Source: Rusavskia elegans (taxonomy: Eukaryota; Ascomycota; Lecanoromycetes; Teloschistales; Teloschistaceae). From it: a stretch of 64,000 nt of DNA. The stretch covers positions 291,292 through 355,291 of the forward strand of contig SAUG01000074.1 of the NCBI GenBank assembly GCA_011316305.1. Direction: 5' to 3'. The position numbers and the translations under genes are program-made. Within the stretch, counting starts at the first letter, position 1; every line of letters starts with the position of its first letter. Of the stretch, positions 1 to 10,242 are shown piece by piece. Under the pieces are notes generated by a model. That model had not been told where the DNA came from. It saw only the letters and a list, made by a program, of their open reading frames with translations, and ran no database searches.

Positions 1-305
1 CAAACATGAACGCTACTAACAGTCCAAATTGATTTACCTTCTTGCAGCGCCTTGGCCAGATATTGGAGGATGTGGACAACCTCATCTCTAATCTCACTAG
101 CCTCACGGAGCCGATAGTCCAAGGATGCATGACCTGGCCGACCGGCACCGATGTTCCCTGCCCAAATATTGAAACGTCCAAAGAAATCATTAGCAGCTTC
201 CTGCGATAGCTGCTCTTCATACGTTTTACGATGGCCCAGAGTATGGTATAATTCGCCAAGAGCCGTATGACACACATCATGCCAATATGAGATTGAGTTG
301 TCCAT
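1..305 (-). CDS. 5' exon of acuF-like/C2H2-type fungal protein, partial
   Basis: The first exon runs from the ATG at 305 down to 38, where a GTAAAT donor opens an intron that leaves the left edge. It encodes about 89 residues starting MDNSISYWHD. It contains the phrase FNIWAGNIGAGRPGHASLDY followed by a DYRLREASEIRDEV helix. From memory, this 'F.IWAGNIGA...SLDYRLRDAS' block is the N-terminus of a large fungal family often labelled 'oxidoreductase acuF-like C2H2 type zinc finger' proteins. The zinc-finger part would lie outside the window. Its function is unknown; no catalytic residues are visible here. The intron donor makes a terminal pseudogene less likely, but the rest of the gene cannot be judged. 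Confidence 0.6.
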   Translation of the reverse strand, partial: MDNSISYWHDVCHTALGELYHTLGHRKTYEEQLSQEAANDFFGRFNIWAGNIGAGRPGHASLDYRLREASEIRDEVVHILQYLAKALQEGKSIWTVSSVHV

Positions 306-1694
306 AAGAGAAGCGATCTCTCCTCATTGATCAACCGCTACAATCAGATGAGGACCGCAGCAGCAGGTGCAGGCATTCTGCGAACAGTCCCAGCTCCCCA
401 GATGTTGGCGCAGCTGCAGGCGCGAAACTGCGCGAAGAGGAAGCGCTGTGGGCCTTTTCGTCCAGCTAAAAAGGCGTAGCAGCCTGGACAGGTGGCGTGG
501 TACAGCATGATGTGTGTCCGGCACACGCACTTCCACTTCCAGGACCGCTTGACAGGGTCTGATCGCAGTTTTGCTGCAGTGTTCCAGCGTCATGCAACAT
601 GACTGGTGGGAAGCAGTCTGATGGCTGCACCAGCATCACCTTACTCGTGTGCACCTTCCTTTCGGTCCGAACAAAACCCGTGGCATCGAGCTCAACCTCA
701 CTTGGCGCTGTCCATGTACATGGTCAATCCTAATGGATTTTACCGCAGGCTTGCGCTTTCATTTTGATGGCCGCGAGATGCTTACATAAGCAAAGTCAAA
801 GGCAGGTATACGCGAGCACAGGGATCTTTTCTTGGGGACGATACTTGATCGGGCGTAGCTACACGCCTAATAATATAGGCGTATGTACTACTGCCTAAGT
901 ACTTATCCCCGTCCGAGGGGTCGTCTCTTACTCGCTGCCGCCGGAATAACCCCGCTTCTTGGCGACCTCCGCCTAAATCTTTTATATTCATCTTTCTTCC
1001 TCTTCCTATATTAACTCTACCGGTCGTACATAATGGATCCTTTTATATCTAGTAGTATAGGTATAGAGCTAAAAGATTTAAGACTTTCAACTTTAAAACT
1101 TGAATAGTAGGTGTAGAATACATGGTCACTTCGCCGTTCAGACTATCTTGCAGTGTAATCAACTTCTTAGCATTATCAGCCCACCAACCGGAGCAATTCT
1201 TCCAATCTTTTGACGCTGCTGTGACGACCTCTGGATGCACACAATGTTGCGCCATGCGGGCGTCCGTTGCCTGGAAGGACAGCTACTGGGTGCTTGGATG
1301 CTCCACAGCCTGTACACAGTGCACCCACAAGCAGCTATTTTGCGGGGCTTTCTGACAGACCCCAGTCCCGACTCCCAAAGTTTCAGGCTTTCACAACAGA
1401 TACTTTGCCGTGGTGGTTCACTGTTACCCTAGCGATCATTACTACATTCGACAGGCTGTGATCCATCATCCTAGCGCTGCTACCTTATTCCATACATCAT
1501 CCATCCCAATCTATCGACAGTAAATGCTTCTGTCTTGAGACGATTCTACTGATGGCCTTTCCCTACCCTTGTGAATGCCATATATATCGGCTTTTACCAT
1601 TGCTAGAAACTGCCAGGTGGAGAGGACATCCATTTCCCAGCTCGTCTGTCGCCCAGATCAGATGCCTTGCTAGAGCAGGGTATAGTTCTTGTGC
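306..1694. other. gene-free stretch
   Basis: I see no convincing gene. Open frames are short and without family features. The part between about 840 and 1130 is AT-rich and holds a small perfect inverted repeat (ACGCCTA at 863-869, TAGGCGT at 876-882). Confidence 0.5.
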
Positions 1695-3696
1695 ATGTTG
1701 TCCGGCGTAGAGACAGCAGGACTAGTCCTTGCTACTCTCCCCTTAATCATCAATTTTCTCGAGCATTACAACGAAGGCTTGAAGCCTCTCAAAGATTTTG
1801 TTAACTACAGAGCGAAAATCGAACGGCTAGCATCTAACCTTCTTACACAGAAATTGGATTTTATTCACACCTGCGAAATGTAAGTCTTGTTTCGACGAGA
1901 GGCGTTTGACCCAGGACATTTTTTATTCGGCGAACGCTCCACTCGACAACGAAGCAGCCCATTCTTGTCAGCCGCCAAAGTCTGCAAATCAGGGATAGGC
2001 TTCTCTCCGGCATCGTCGATTCAGAGGAACAGTTGGCACTCCTTTTGCACGATCCATTAGCTGCCGAATGGAAAGAAGAGAGCCTAGTCAGCAGGCTGCA
2101 AGAGCGTCTACGTGGATCGTACGCGGTGTACTTCAAGGTCGTTCATCAATTGGCAGCCACGCTCAAGAACTTTGCCCTCAAGATAGGTCTCGACGGCCAA
2201 GGCAAGGTATGTAAATTTCACAATCCAATGATCCGACGTCATTTTAGGATTTGCTGAAAGCTAGCTGACCGTTTCCCTAGCCTCGATGGGTTGACAGTCG
2301 AACTCACAAGCAATATTGGAAGCGTTTCGTATCTTGCTTGGATAGAAAGGAGCATGAAGCGCTCCTTGCACAACTATACAGTGATAATCAAACTTTACGA
2401 CACCTGACCAATGATAATCTACATCTCCAACCTATCAGGTTGCGCCGGCATAGCCACAAGGCTTCATTAAGACTCGTCCGAGACCATGCGGCCCGCCTAC
2501 ACAGTGCCTTGAAATCACGGCTACTGTGTAGCTGTAGCATCGTCCATGATGCGAGCCTTCAGCTAGAAAAGAGGGAGTGGGATCAGCCTTCGTCTCTCCG
2601 GGTGACGTTTCCCATAGGAAATTCAGCCTCGAAGACGATCTGCCACGAGACTGAAATCAAGATATGTAAAAGATTGGACACAAACACTGCCACAAGCACA
2701 CTACATCCCACAACGGACACTTCGGTCCCAGTTGCGCAATCAAACAACGTACCAACAGTCTCGAATTCTTCCACGCTGACGGGCCGTCTGGATTTGTTGC
2801 GATCACGACGGAAAGTGGAAAAGTCGGTGAAGTTCGTGATCACCCCTGGCGTTCAGTCAGCCGATATACTATTTGCAAGAACCCCAGGACCACAAGGCGA
2901 GGTGGGGTCTCAAGAAACAAAAGACGACCAAGTCACGGTCTTGGGAAAGTACCGCATTGATGACCTCTGTTCTCAAATTCGTGCTACAGAGGCGGAACCA
3001 CTAAAGTCGTGTATCGGTCACTTCATGGACGACCAAAGCCAGTATACCGTCTTTACTATTTTGCGATATGAAGATAGCGGCAGCAATTCACCCAATTTAC
3101 ACGACTTGTTATGTCGGCACCAGGCCTTCGCGTCGTCCAACGGATCGTCTGTACCTGTCGCATCGGGTATGTGCCTCAGCAAGAGAGCGCGGCTACAACT
3201 TGCAGTCACGCTAGCATCGACAGCTTTACAACTTCACACCACACCCTGGTTAGGCGATGACTAGAATGGCAAAAGCATCCGTTTTCGTCAAGGATCCATC
3301 GATCAACCTTACATTTCACGAGCGTTCCCAAAGACAGATATACCTCCCGGGGAAAATCCCAACGCAACATCCTGTCTGATACGAAACCAATGCATGTTTG
3401 GTTTGGGCGTGCTGCTCCTTGAATTGTCGATTGGAAAACCACTGGAGCACTACAAAGACCCTGAACAGTCTCTCTCATTGGAGGATTGGGCGAGCATCAC
3501 TAAGCTCGTAGAAGATCTGAACAACGAAGAAAGTATCGGATACATGACGGCACTGGATGCTTGCATACGGGGTAATTTCGGTCCTCAGGTCAGGGAATTA
3601 AGCCTCGAAGATGACACATTCCGGCAGGCCGTCTATCAAGTCGTGATTGCCCCTCTTGAAGAGGACCTGAGCCGCTATCATCAACCATCAAGGTAG
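1695..3696 (+). pseudogene. DUF7580-domain protein gene with one in-frame TAG
   Basis: Exons 1695-1879, 1993-2206 and 2281-3696 join in frame to 604 codons with a single stop (TAG, 3262-3264). The start MLSGVETAGLVLATLPLIIN, the central LLHDPLAAEWKEESLVSRLQ, the LQLHTTPWL block and the C-terminal FGLGVLLLELSIGKPLE block fit the fungal DUF7580 architecture from end to end. Family members usually have a Trp shortly after the LHxTPWL block; here the codon is TAG, one transition from TGG. The frame stays open for 144 more codons with family-like sequence and ends at 3696. The function of DUF7580 proteins is not established; some resemble HeLo/HET-type incompatibility proteins. As it stands the gene would make a product lacking its last quarter. 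A sequencing error, a recent null allele or readthrough remain possible. The ATG at 1695 is preferred because it begins the conserved N-terminus. Confidence 0.75.
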
Positions 3697-3919
3697 TGCA
3701 GAGACGTTCTTGGAGTATGTGTGTCACTGTGACAGGGATCTACCTCCCGGCTACGGAGACATCGCTGTGCTAGATACCGCATGCACCTCTCAGCCGGGCG
3801 ATAACCTTCCCCATGTCTCAATCATAGGGTCTTCAATATTCATCCACGATGGGAAAGGATATCGCCAGGCTCTTCGAGCTTCGTGCGAGTTGAAGATCTC
3901 AAAGTCCGTTCTATCTTGA

Positions 3920-4789
3920 TAAAGGGGCGGCTTTCTATATTCGACCCAAATTCACCAGCACTACCATCTGCTCTTTTACACTGCATTTGACCCAGCGATT
4001 TCATAATCAGGTCAAGCAATACACACCACTGTTCGCTTCAACTCAAGACCGCATCACATCACTGACCCTCGGACCGCAGTAGCTGTGAACGACTTCAATA
4101 AACATCTACCCTGTTGTCTGCAAAGATCGGGATCGATAATCCATGCATGCACGCATACTTCAAATCCGCAGTCCATCGGATGGTTCGAAACCGCCTCCAC
4201 GCCGCCAGCTTTCCTCCAAGCATGTTCTCGATCCACTACCACTGTCACTTTGAATACGGTCCAACCTGTGGAAGCCCAAAGTCGCTACCCGAGAATCTCT
4301 TGATCATGAGATCCACAACCTCTTCACGAAACAACCAAGACCGCTTCGGGGCTTAGTGCCATGCTACCTCAGGTTCCAGTACTGTTAGGGCAGAAGTATG
4401 GGGTCCTTTGGCTTGAAACTTTGCTTAGGTGTGGTCGGCAAGGCTGAGGACCGTGTTGTCGGATTGGGGGTAACCAATCTATAAAAACTATATTTGTCCT
4501 ACAATGTCTCGCAGTCTGCTCTCCTTTCTACAAGTGTAGCCTTTCTACTTTATTATTACTTTTTCCTCTACCCTGATACATTGCCTTGCTATGGCATCGC
4601 CTTGATAAGTTTATGGCTTGCGGCAACAACGAGAATTTTATCATCTGCCAGTTGAGTGAAATCGATAATTGAAGGAGGCTCTATTGCACGCGTCATGTAT
4701 TCTCGATATTTGACACTACTTATCATGTTCGTTATAAACCATGCCGATCCTCACATCGACCTTTCACAATCCTGATAACGTCCGCATAT
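3920..4789. other. gene-free stretch
   Basis: Only short, unremarkable open frames are present. This is the shared 3' region between the DUF7580 gene and the ADH gene, which converge here. A 69-codon frame at 3710-3919 just before it has a weak subtilase-like phrase (IAVLDTA), but too little is present to call. Confidence 0.4.
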
Positions 4790-6032
4790 CTACCGGTTCG
4801 GGAATGCCTTGTCGAAATCCGTCAGAGTGTACCGATACCTTACCTCATTATTGTGAACGCCTAGAACCGCCTCCTTGCAACCGGCTTCAGAGATAGGGAT
4901 GGTCTCAATGATGGGCTTCAACTTCTTCTCGCTCGCCAACTTCAACATCTCAAACATCTCGGGGCGAGACCCGATATGGCTCCCTCCCATACTGCAACCA
5001 TTAGGTGCAAACATCTGCGCCTTCATCTCGGGCAATGGCTTATCCGGAAGGCCGACGTGATGCATCTGGCCGTTGACGTCGAGCGTTCCCAAGTACGCTG
5101 CCAAATCGAACTTGTCTGTCGCGTCGGCGGTGTTGAGCATGAAGTTGAAGGTGAAGGCCCATGGCTTGTCCCAGTCCTTGTCGAGTGTGGGGATGAATTC
5201 TTTCGCACCCAGGTCCTTGGCGGCTTTCTCTTTGTCCGGGCTGTGGGATAGGACGTACACCTCAGCCCCCAATGCTTTTGCCCACATGATGGCGTACATT
5301 CCGAGACCTCCGCTGCAAAGTCATTGTCAGTATAGAGCGAAAGCGGTACGAGGAAGAAGAACCCACACTCCGACGATTGCGACCTTCTTGCCTGGGCCAA
5401 CGCCGGCTCGTACGAGCGGACTGTATGTCGTAAGACCAGCACACATCATGGGTGCCGCATCCGCCGAGGCAATATTGTCGGGGATCTTGAACGTGAAGTA
5501 CTCATGAGCCCTTATATGACTGGCATAACCACCCTGCGCAATCACGCCACCCATCTCCTCTGGATACGGAGCACCATAGGTATCTGTGCCGTGGTAAGTT
5601 ATTGGACCTGAACGTCGATTGTCATACTCACCAATCTTTTTGGGGCAATAATTCTCGTTGTCCGACTTGCAAGGCTTGCACTCAAGGCAGGCCCAGATCT
5701 GAGCACCGACGCCGACACGATCGCCAACCTTTACAGTTTTGACCCCATCACCGACTTTGACCGCTTTGCCGATGACCTCGTGGCCAACGCACAGAGGCAT
5801 TGGGGCACCGCCCCAGCCTCCACTGATGGTGTGGACGTCTGATCCGCAGACACCACAGCATTCAATCTCAATGTCGATGTCTCGCTCCTGGAACTTCTTC
5901 GGTTTGAACTTGAAAAGTTGTCAGCCAACGAACAGCCTTGTCGATGAAGATACCTACTTCTTGCTTCTTGAAATTCGTCCAGTCAGCCTGGGACTGGACC
6001 ATGAAACCCTCGAACGTATCTGGATAACCCAT
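4790..6032 (-). CDS. NADP-dependent zinc alcohol dehydrogenase (ADH6/cinnamyl-ADH type)
   Basis: Four exons (6032-5958, 5908-5632, 5583-5367, 5312-4790) give a 363-aa protein, the normal size for the medium-chain ADH6/ADH7 group. These cytosolic enzymes reduce a wide range of aldehydes to alcohols with NADPH. Visible features are the catalytic zinc region CGVCGSDVH and GHEVIG, the structural zinc cysteines in CLECKPCKSDNENYC, the DTYGAPYP and GGYASHIRAHE blocks typical of this subfamily, and a GGLGMYAIMWAKALG Rossmann turn. The second intron is 48 nt (5631-5584) and free of stops, so an unspliced reading adds 16 residues; relatives lack them, hence the splice. It is divergent from the MHF1 gene, with about 475 bp between the starts. 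The physiological substrate cannot be told from sequence. Confidence 0.9.
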
Positions 6033-6507
6033 ATTTACAAATAATCACGCGGATTGGACTTATATACAGAGTATTGGCGAGCAACAAGTATGTACAAAAA
6101 GATGGGTTTAATTTTCCTGAAAGAAGAAGAGACGAATAATGGAAGAAAAACAGATACCCATCGTCATCATCGTCATTGTCGTCCCTCTGCATCATGGTGC
6201 CTGCGCTATCAGCTAGCGAGGCCAATCGTCTCCAGTGATCATCATGCACTGACTCTCCCGTCAATAACTAGCCGGCAAGAACACGGAATTCTCAATAGAG
6301 GTAAGTGACGTCGAGATCTGGACAGGAGGGGCTCGAAAAAAGTCTAATCGCCTTTGGAGGAGTTGTGAGGCAAGGTGAGTCGACGACAATGTGTAGGGGA
6401 ATTGCCGGCGACGATTGCCGACTTCGGCAAGCACGGACCACGCGAAACCCACGCGACTTACTTTCTTCTTCACAATCCTCAACATACGTCACTCGCCAAT
6501 CCCAACG

Positions 6508-6960
6508 ATGATGGATGTCGAGGACCAAGCCGTTGAAGAAGTAAGCTGGTGAAGTATGCCCACAGAAGCTGATAGCTGATGTACCTTAGCGGTTGAAAGC
6601 AGCACTTTGGTTTTCAGTCGGCAAGATCGTGGACGAAGAGGCTTTGAAACTCGGCGTCAATGCAAGTCCGCAGTTCATTGGGGCCTTGACTGAGTTGCTC
6701 TGGACTCAAATAGGTAGGCGGGGGAACCGTCCTCAATCATGAGGCTGCAATTGACCCATGGATTCAGCGAATGTTAGCGAGGATCTTCGGGCCTTTGCCC
6801 GGTAAGTCCTTGTTTCCCTTGACACAGACTCGACGCGTACTGATTTGGGCTCAACCTCAGACATGCCGGCCGCAAGACAATCTCGACTGACGATGTGCTT
6901 CTCCTGACTCGACGGAATGAGGATCTTGCAAAGGTTCTACGCAGCTGTCTTAAACGATGA
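6508..6960 (+). CDS. mhf1: CENP-S / MHF1 histone-fold protein
   Basis: Exons 6508-6540, 6590-6713, 6768-6801 and 6861-6960 encode 96 residues. The protein is a bare histone fold: RLKAALWFSVGKIVDEEAL (helix 1), SPQFIGALTELLWTQI (helix 2), then RHAGRKTISTDDVLLLTRRN, which is the CENP-S signature. CENP-S pairs with CENP-X as the MHF complex, which binds branched DNA, supports the FANCM/Mph1 helicase at stalled forks, and also belongs to the inner kinetochore CENP-T-W-S-X module. The protein is slightly shorter than most orthologues because there is no C-terminal tail after LRSCLKR. Tandem ATGs occur at 6508 and 6511. The third exon is only 34 nt. Confidence 0.85.
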
Positions 6961-7125
6961 AAAGCTTCAAAGATATGAGCTGGGACGAGGCGACACAACA
7001 TCTGGGGAGGTAATACACCGCGACTATACTCACAAGGAGTCGCATGCTAATAACAAACATGTTACAGTCCCTACTTCGAATTCGCAAAGAGCCTTTGGAC
7101 AACCGTACTACAACCGTATCTCCTA

Positions 7126-8456
7126 TCAAGGGCTGACTTCGACGAGTATCTTCACGTGCTTGTCTTTCTCTTCGACCAGAGGTTTGAAGCCTTTCTCTAC
7201 AATTTCGTCCATCTGGATCTTACCCGTGATCATTGGCTCCGGCTTCAAGTTTCCTTCGACGACAAAATCAGCGGATGACCGGTCAACAGGCTTTCCAGCG
7301 ACTCACCGGACGCGATTGCATCCAAAACCTCCCGAAAATCCCCTTGAACGAAGGTAGTAACACCTACATACTTCTTTTCTCGGAACACCAAATCGTTCAT
7401 CTGCAGTTGTGCAGGCTTGTTCCAGACTGCAATGTTCACGAGCGTCCCTTGAGCGCGGATGGCTTTGAGCGCTTGGTCAAGGCCTACTTGCACACCGGCG
7501 GCGTCGAAAGCGACATCTGCTCCAACGCCACCGCATAGCTCTCTCACTCTTGCGACAACGTCATCAGTGGTCGGATCCAGCGTGTAATGGGCGCCCAACT
7601 GCTTCGTAAATGCTCTCCGACCAGGCGAAACTTCTGACGCGATAATCTTCTCTGCGCCCCTCGCCTTGAGGCACTGAATTACAGCCAGTCTGATGGGGCC
7701 TCCGCCCAACACTAGTACTGCGTCTCCTTTCTTGAACGGACTGACGTTGATGGAATGCCACGCGACGGAAAGTGGCTCAACGAGGGCTGGAAGACCCGTG
7801 TCAGCAAAAGCAGGTGACTAGATCACGGCATGACCGACCTCCCAATTCCATCGAGACCGAGTCTGGAATTTCATAGATAGCCGCTCGAGGCACGACAACA
7901 TGCTCTGAGTGTCCGCCGCCCCAGCCTAGCAAGACAGCCTGTCTTCAGCGTCATGATCAACAATCGAGTTGCTCAGACCCACCGCTTAAACCTATGAAGC
8001 CATTGTTGTCGCAGCAATTGATGAGACCGTCTCGACAAGCGCCACAAGTACCATCATAAATGATCGGCTGAACCGAAACTCGCTGGCCGATTTTGACGTC
8101 TGTCACGTCCTCTCCGACCTCTTCGACGACACCGCTGAACTCGTGGCCAAGGGTGAGAGGTGCCTTCTCTTTGGTGATGGGATGCGGTGTGGTTGGAATG
8201 ATATTGGCTCCATCCTCGTATTCGTGGAGGTCTGCTACTGTCAGTTCCGAGGGCATGGTGTCTACCGTTTGGGAAGCATACCGGTGCCACAGATCCCGAC
8301 ATATGCTGGTTTCACCTTGTCACGATCAAGTCAGATACCAAACGCATGGTGTCTCCACCACTGGCTCACCTTGACTTGGCCTTTCCCGCACTTCGGTATT
8401 TCAATGTTCTCCAGCCTGATATCCTTTTGGCCATGGAATCTCACGGCTTTCATCAT
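7126..8456 (-). CDS. zinc-dependent butanediol dehydrogenase-like enzyme
   Basis: Six exons (8456-8370, 8315-8282, 8231-7983, 7925-7839, 7786-7307, 7253-7126) join to 354 aa. The start is at 8456 or the adjacent ATG at 8453. The medium-chain dehydrogenase fold is clear: MKAVRFHGQKDIRLE, catalytic zinc motif GICGTDLHEYEDG, GHEFSGVVEEVG, structural zinc cysteines CGACRDGLINCC, GWGGGHSEHVVVP, and EPLSVAWHS before the nucleotide domain. This matches the BDH1/BDH2 family, which interconverts acetoin and 2,3-butanediol with NAD(H); sorbitol or related polyols are alternatives. The glycine motif of the Rossmann fold reads GGGPIR where relatives have GGGPIG. This could weaken cofactor binding, yet everything else is intact. 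Its 3' end lies 165 bp from that of MHF1 (convergent). Confidence 0.85.
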
Positions 8457-9276
8457 GATGCTGGTCCTGATTTGATTCTTCGATGTGGCAGTATTGGGTC
8501 TCAAGAGTCAAGAAAGCGATTGCTCAAAGGACTAAAGATTTGACCGTTGCTTGCATTCAGTCTGTCTACATAAAACAGCGGTTTCTTTACCCCACATTGA
8601 TGATGACGGTGGGGTTGTGCCTTATTCTGGCGACCAGGAATAGCACCCATTGCCCCATTTTACCGTCCTTGGTCCTCGGTCCTACGCAATCCTCAGTGCA
8701 GCAGGTCCATTCAAATCTAGGGTCGGCGAATTTTCCCAGGATGCGGCTCCTGTAAAGGTGAAAAGGGGGTAGTTGGTTGGATCGAGCGCAAAATTATCCG
8801 AGGGAGGTTACCAAGTGAGCGAATGTACGGAGTACATCATGAGGCTTAGCATTTGTATTACAAGATAATGTGCAATTTGTTCAAAAAACCGTAAGAACTG
8901 CAAGACAAGTAGAGAAATGCGAGGTTTCGGCGACAATTCTAAATTCTTACTGGACTCACGTGATTTGTCCAAGCTTCTGCCAGACTCGGCGACCGTATAA
9001 CTCCAAAGGTAGCGCCAATTCTACTAGCGGCTGACTAAGACCAGATTTTTCTGACCCTAGTTATATAGAGTTAGCGTTCAGCCTCAGTAGGGTGAGACCT
9101 AACATGACGCTAAAATCTTGACGGTGCAGGTGTGAAAGGCTGAGGCATCTCTCAACGGAATCCATCGCAGTCCACGCCGTCTGGACACGCAGTGCTCATC
9201 CCAAGGAGTAAGTCACCCCATTCGCAAATTCTCGTCCTCCCTGTTCATAAATTGATTGTCCCAGATCACGAGCATC
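8457..9276. other. gene-free stretch, divergent promoter region
   Basis: This separates the butanediol dehydrogenase start from PGA2. I see no gene. A short inverted repeat (TTAGCGT at 9071-9077, ACGCTAA at 9107-9113) lies about 165 bp before PGA2. A possible 5' UTR intron (GTAAGT near 9208, CAG near 9264) precedes the PGA2 ATG. Confidence 0.4.
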
Positions 9277-9702
9277 ATGTCTGCCATCACCGCCTGGTTC
9301 GCAAAATTACCCCGCAACGCCCAATTATCCGTCCAACGGCTCACCCTCTACGGGTGGCTCCGTCTCATCCTCATCGTCAGCGTCTACGTCTTCCTCATCC
9401 GCCCATGGCTTATGAAGCTGGCCGAGAAATCTCAGATCGCAGCCCATGAAAAAGCGGCAAAGACTTCGGCGGCAGGCCCGAATGTGCTGAGGGGGCATGC
9501 AAAGGCGGGCGAGGATGAGGGCGGGGACTTAGACGAGGGCAAGGAGAGCGAGACGAGCGAGACGAGTGCTTGGAGTTGGGGACCCAAGGCGAGGAAGAGG
9601 GACAAGCAGGCGGTCGATGAAGCGGTGGAGAAGGAGTTGAGACAGGCGGAGGAGGACGCCGAGGATGCGGATGTGGAGTTTTTGAAAAAGTATTGCACAT
9701 AG
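9277..9702 (+). CDS. pga2: PGA2-family ER trafficking protein
   Basis: A single exon of 141 codons. The N-terminal amphipathic stretch leads into one membrane segment (LTLYGWLRLILIVSVYVFLI, about residues 24-43), followed by RPWLMKLAEK, a conserved post-membrane motif of PGA2 proteins. The remainder is a charged cytosolic tail with a coiled-coil-prone Glu/Arg region ending EFLKKYCT. In yeast Pga2 is an essential ER/nuclear envelope protein needed for processing of Gas1 and alkaline phosphatase. The ATG at 9277 is the first in frame; upstream in-frame codons lack an ATG. Confidence 0.85.
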   Translation: MSAITAWFAKLPRNAQLSVQRLTLYGWLRLILIVSVYVFLIRPWLMKLAEKSQIAAHEKAAKTSAAGPNVLRGHAKAGEDEGGDLDEGKESETSETSAWSWGPKARKRDKQAVDEAVEKELRQAEEDAEDADVEFLKKYCT

Positions 9703-10242
9703 AGTGAGATGTTCCTCAATAGTGGACTTGGACTACTTGTGCTCTTCCCTGAGCCTTTAGCATCACCGCTATTGCCACACTTCATCGGAGCACATGTCCA
9801 AATCGGCCCATTATTCGCTCGACCAGAATTGATTCGCTGAGGAGGCATGAAATCTGAATTCCGCCTTGCGTAAGCGTTGCATCGGCCTTCCTGCAGGGCA
9901 TGCCGTCTATCGCTGCCGATCAGGTCCTCTCGCAACGGCATAGGCTCAACCTCAACTCAAGTACTCAACGCCATCGAGACCGCCTTTTCACTCCGGTCTC
10001 CACTCTCGCCTCTGCCATGGTTCGGACGGATTGTGGGAAGGGCGGGGATTGATGGAGATAGTGCTGTTACGGCGGGGCAAGATACTCGTTCATTGCTGTG
10101 GATTACGAAGCCGCTCGCTTTTTAAACACGCTCACTAAAGGTCTGTTTGCTCTTGGATTTCACTCTATCACTCTATCAAAACGATTGCTCTCTTCACTTC
10201 CATGGTTGATGGCCTTTCTTCCATGCCAAGTGTAGCACTACA
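9703..10242. other. gene-free stretch
   Basis: Intergenic DNA between PGA2 and the next plus-strand gene. No recognisable coding or repeat content. Confidence 0.4.

Noticed and set aside
863..882. Inverted repeat as a transposon end or terminator
   Set aside because: Only seven pairs, in AT-rich DNA, with no partner copy, target duplication or transposase nearby.
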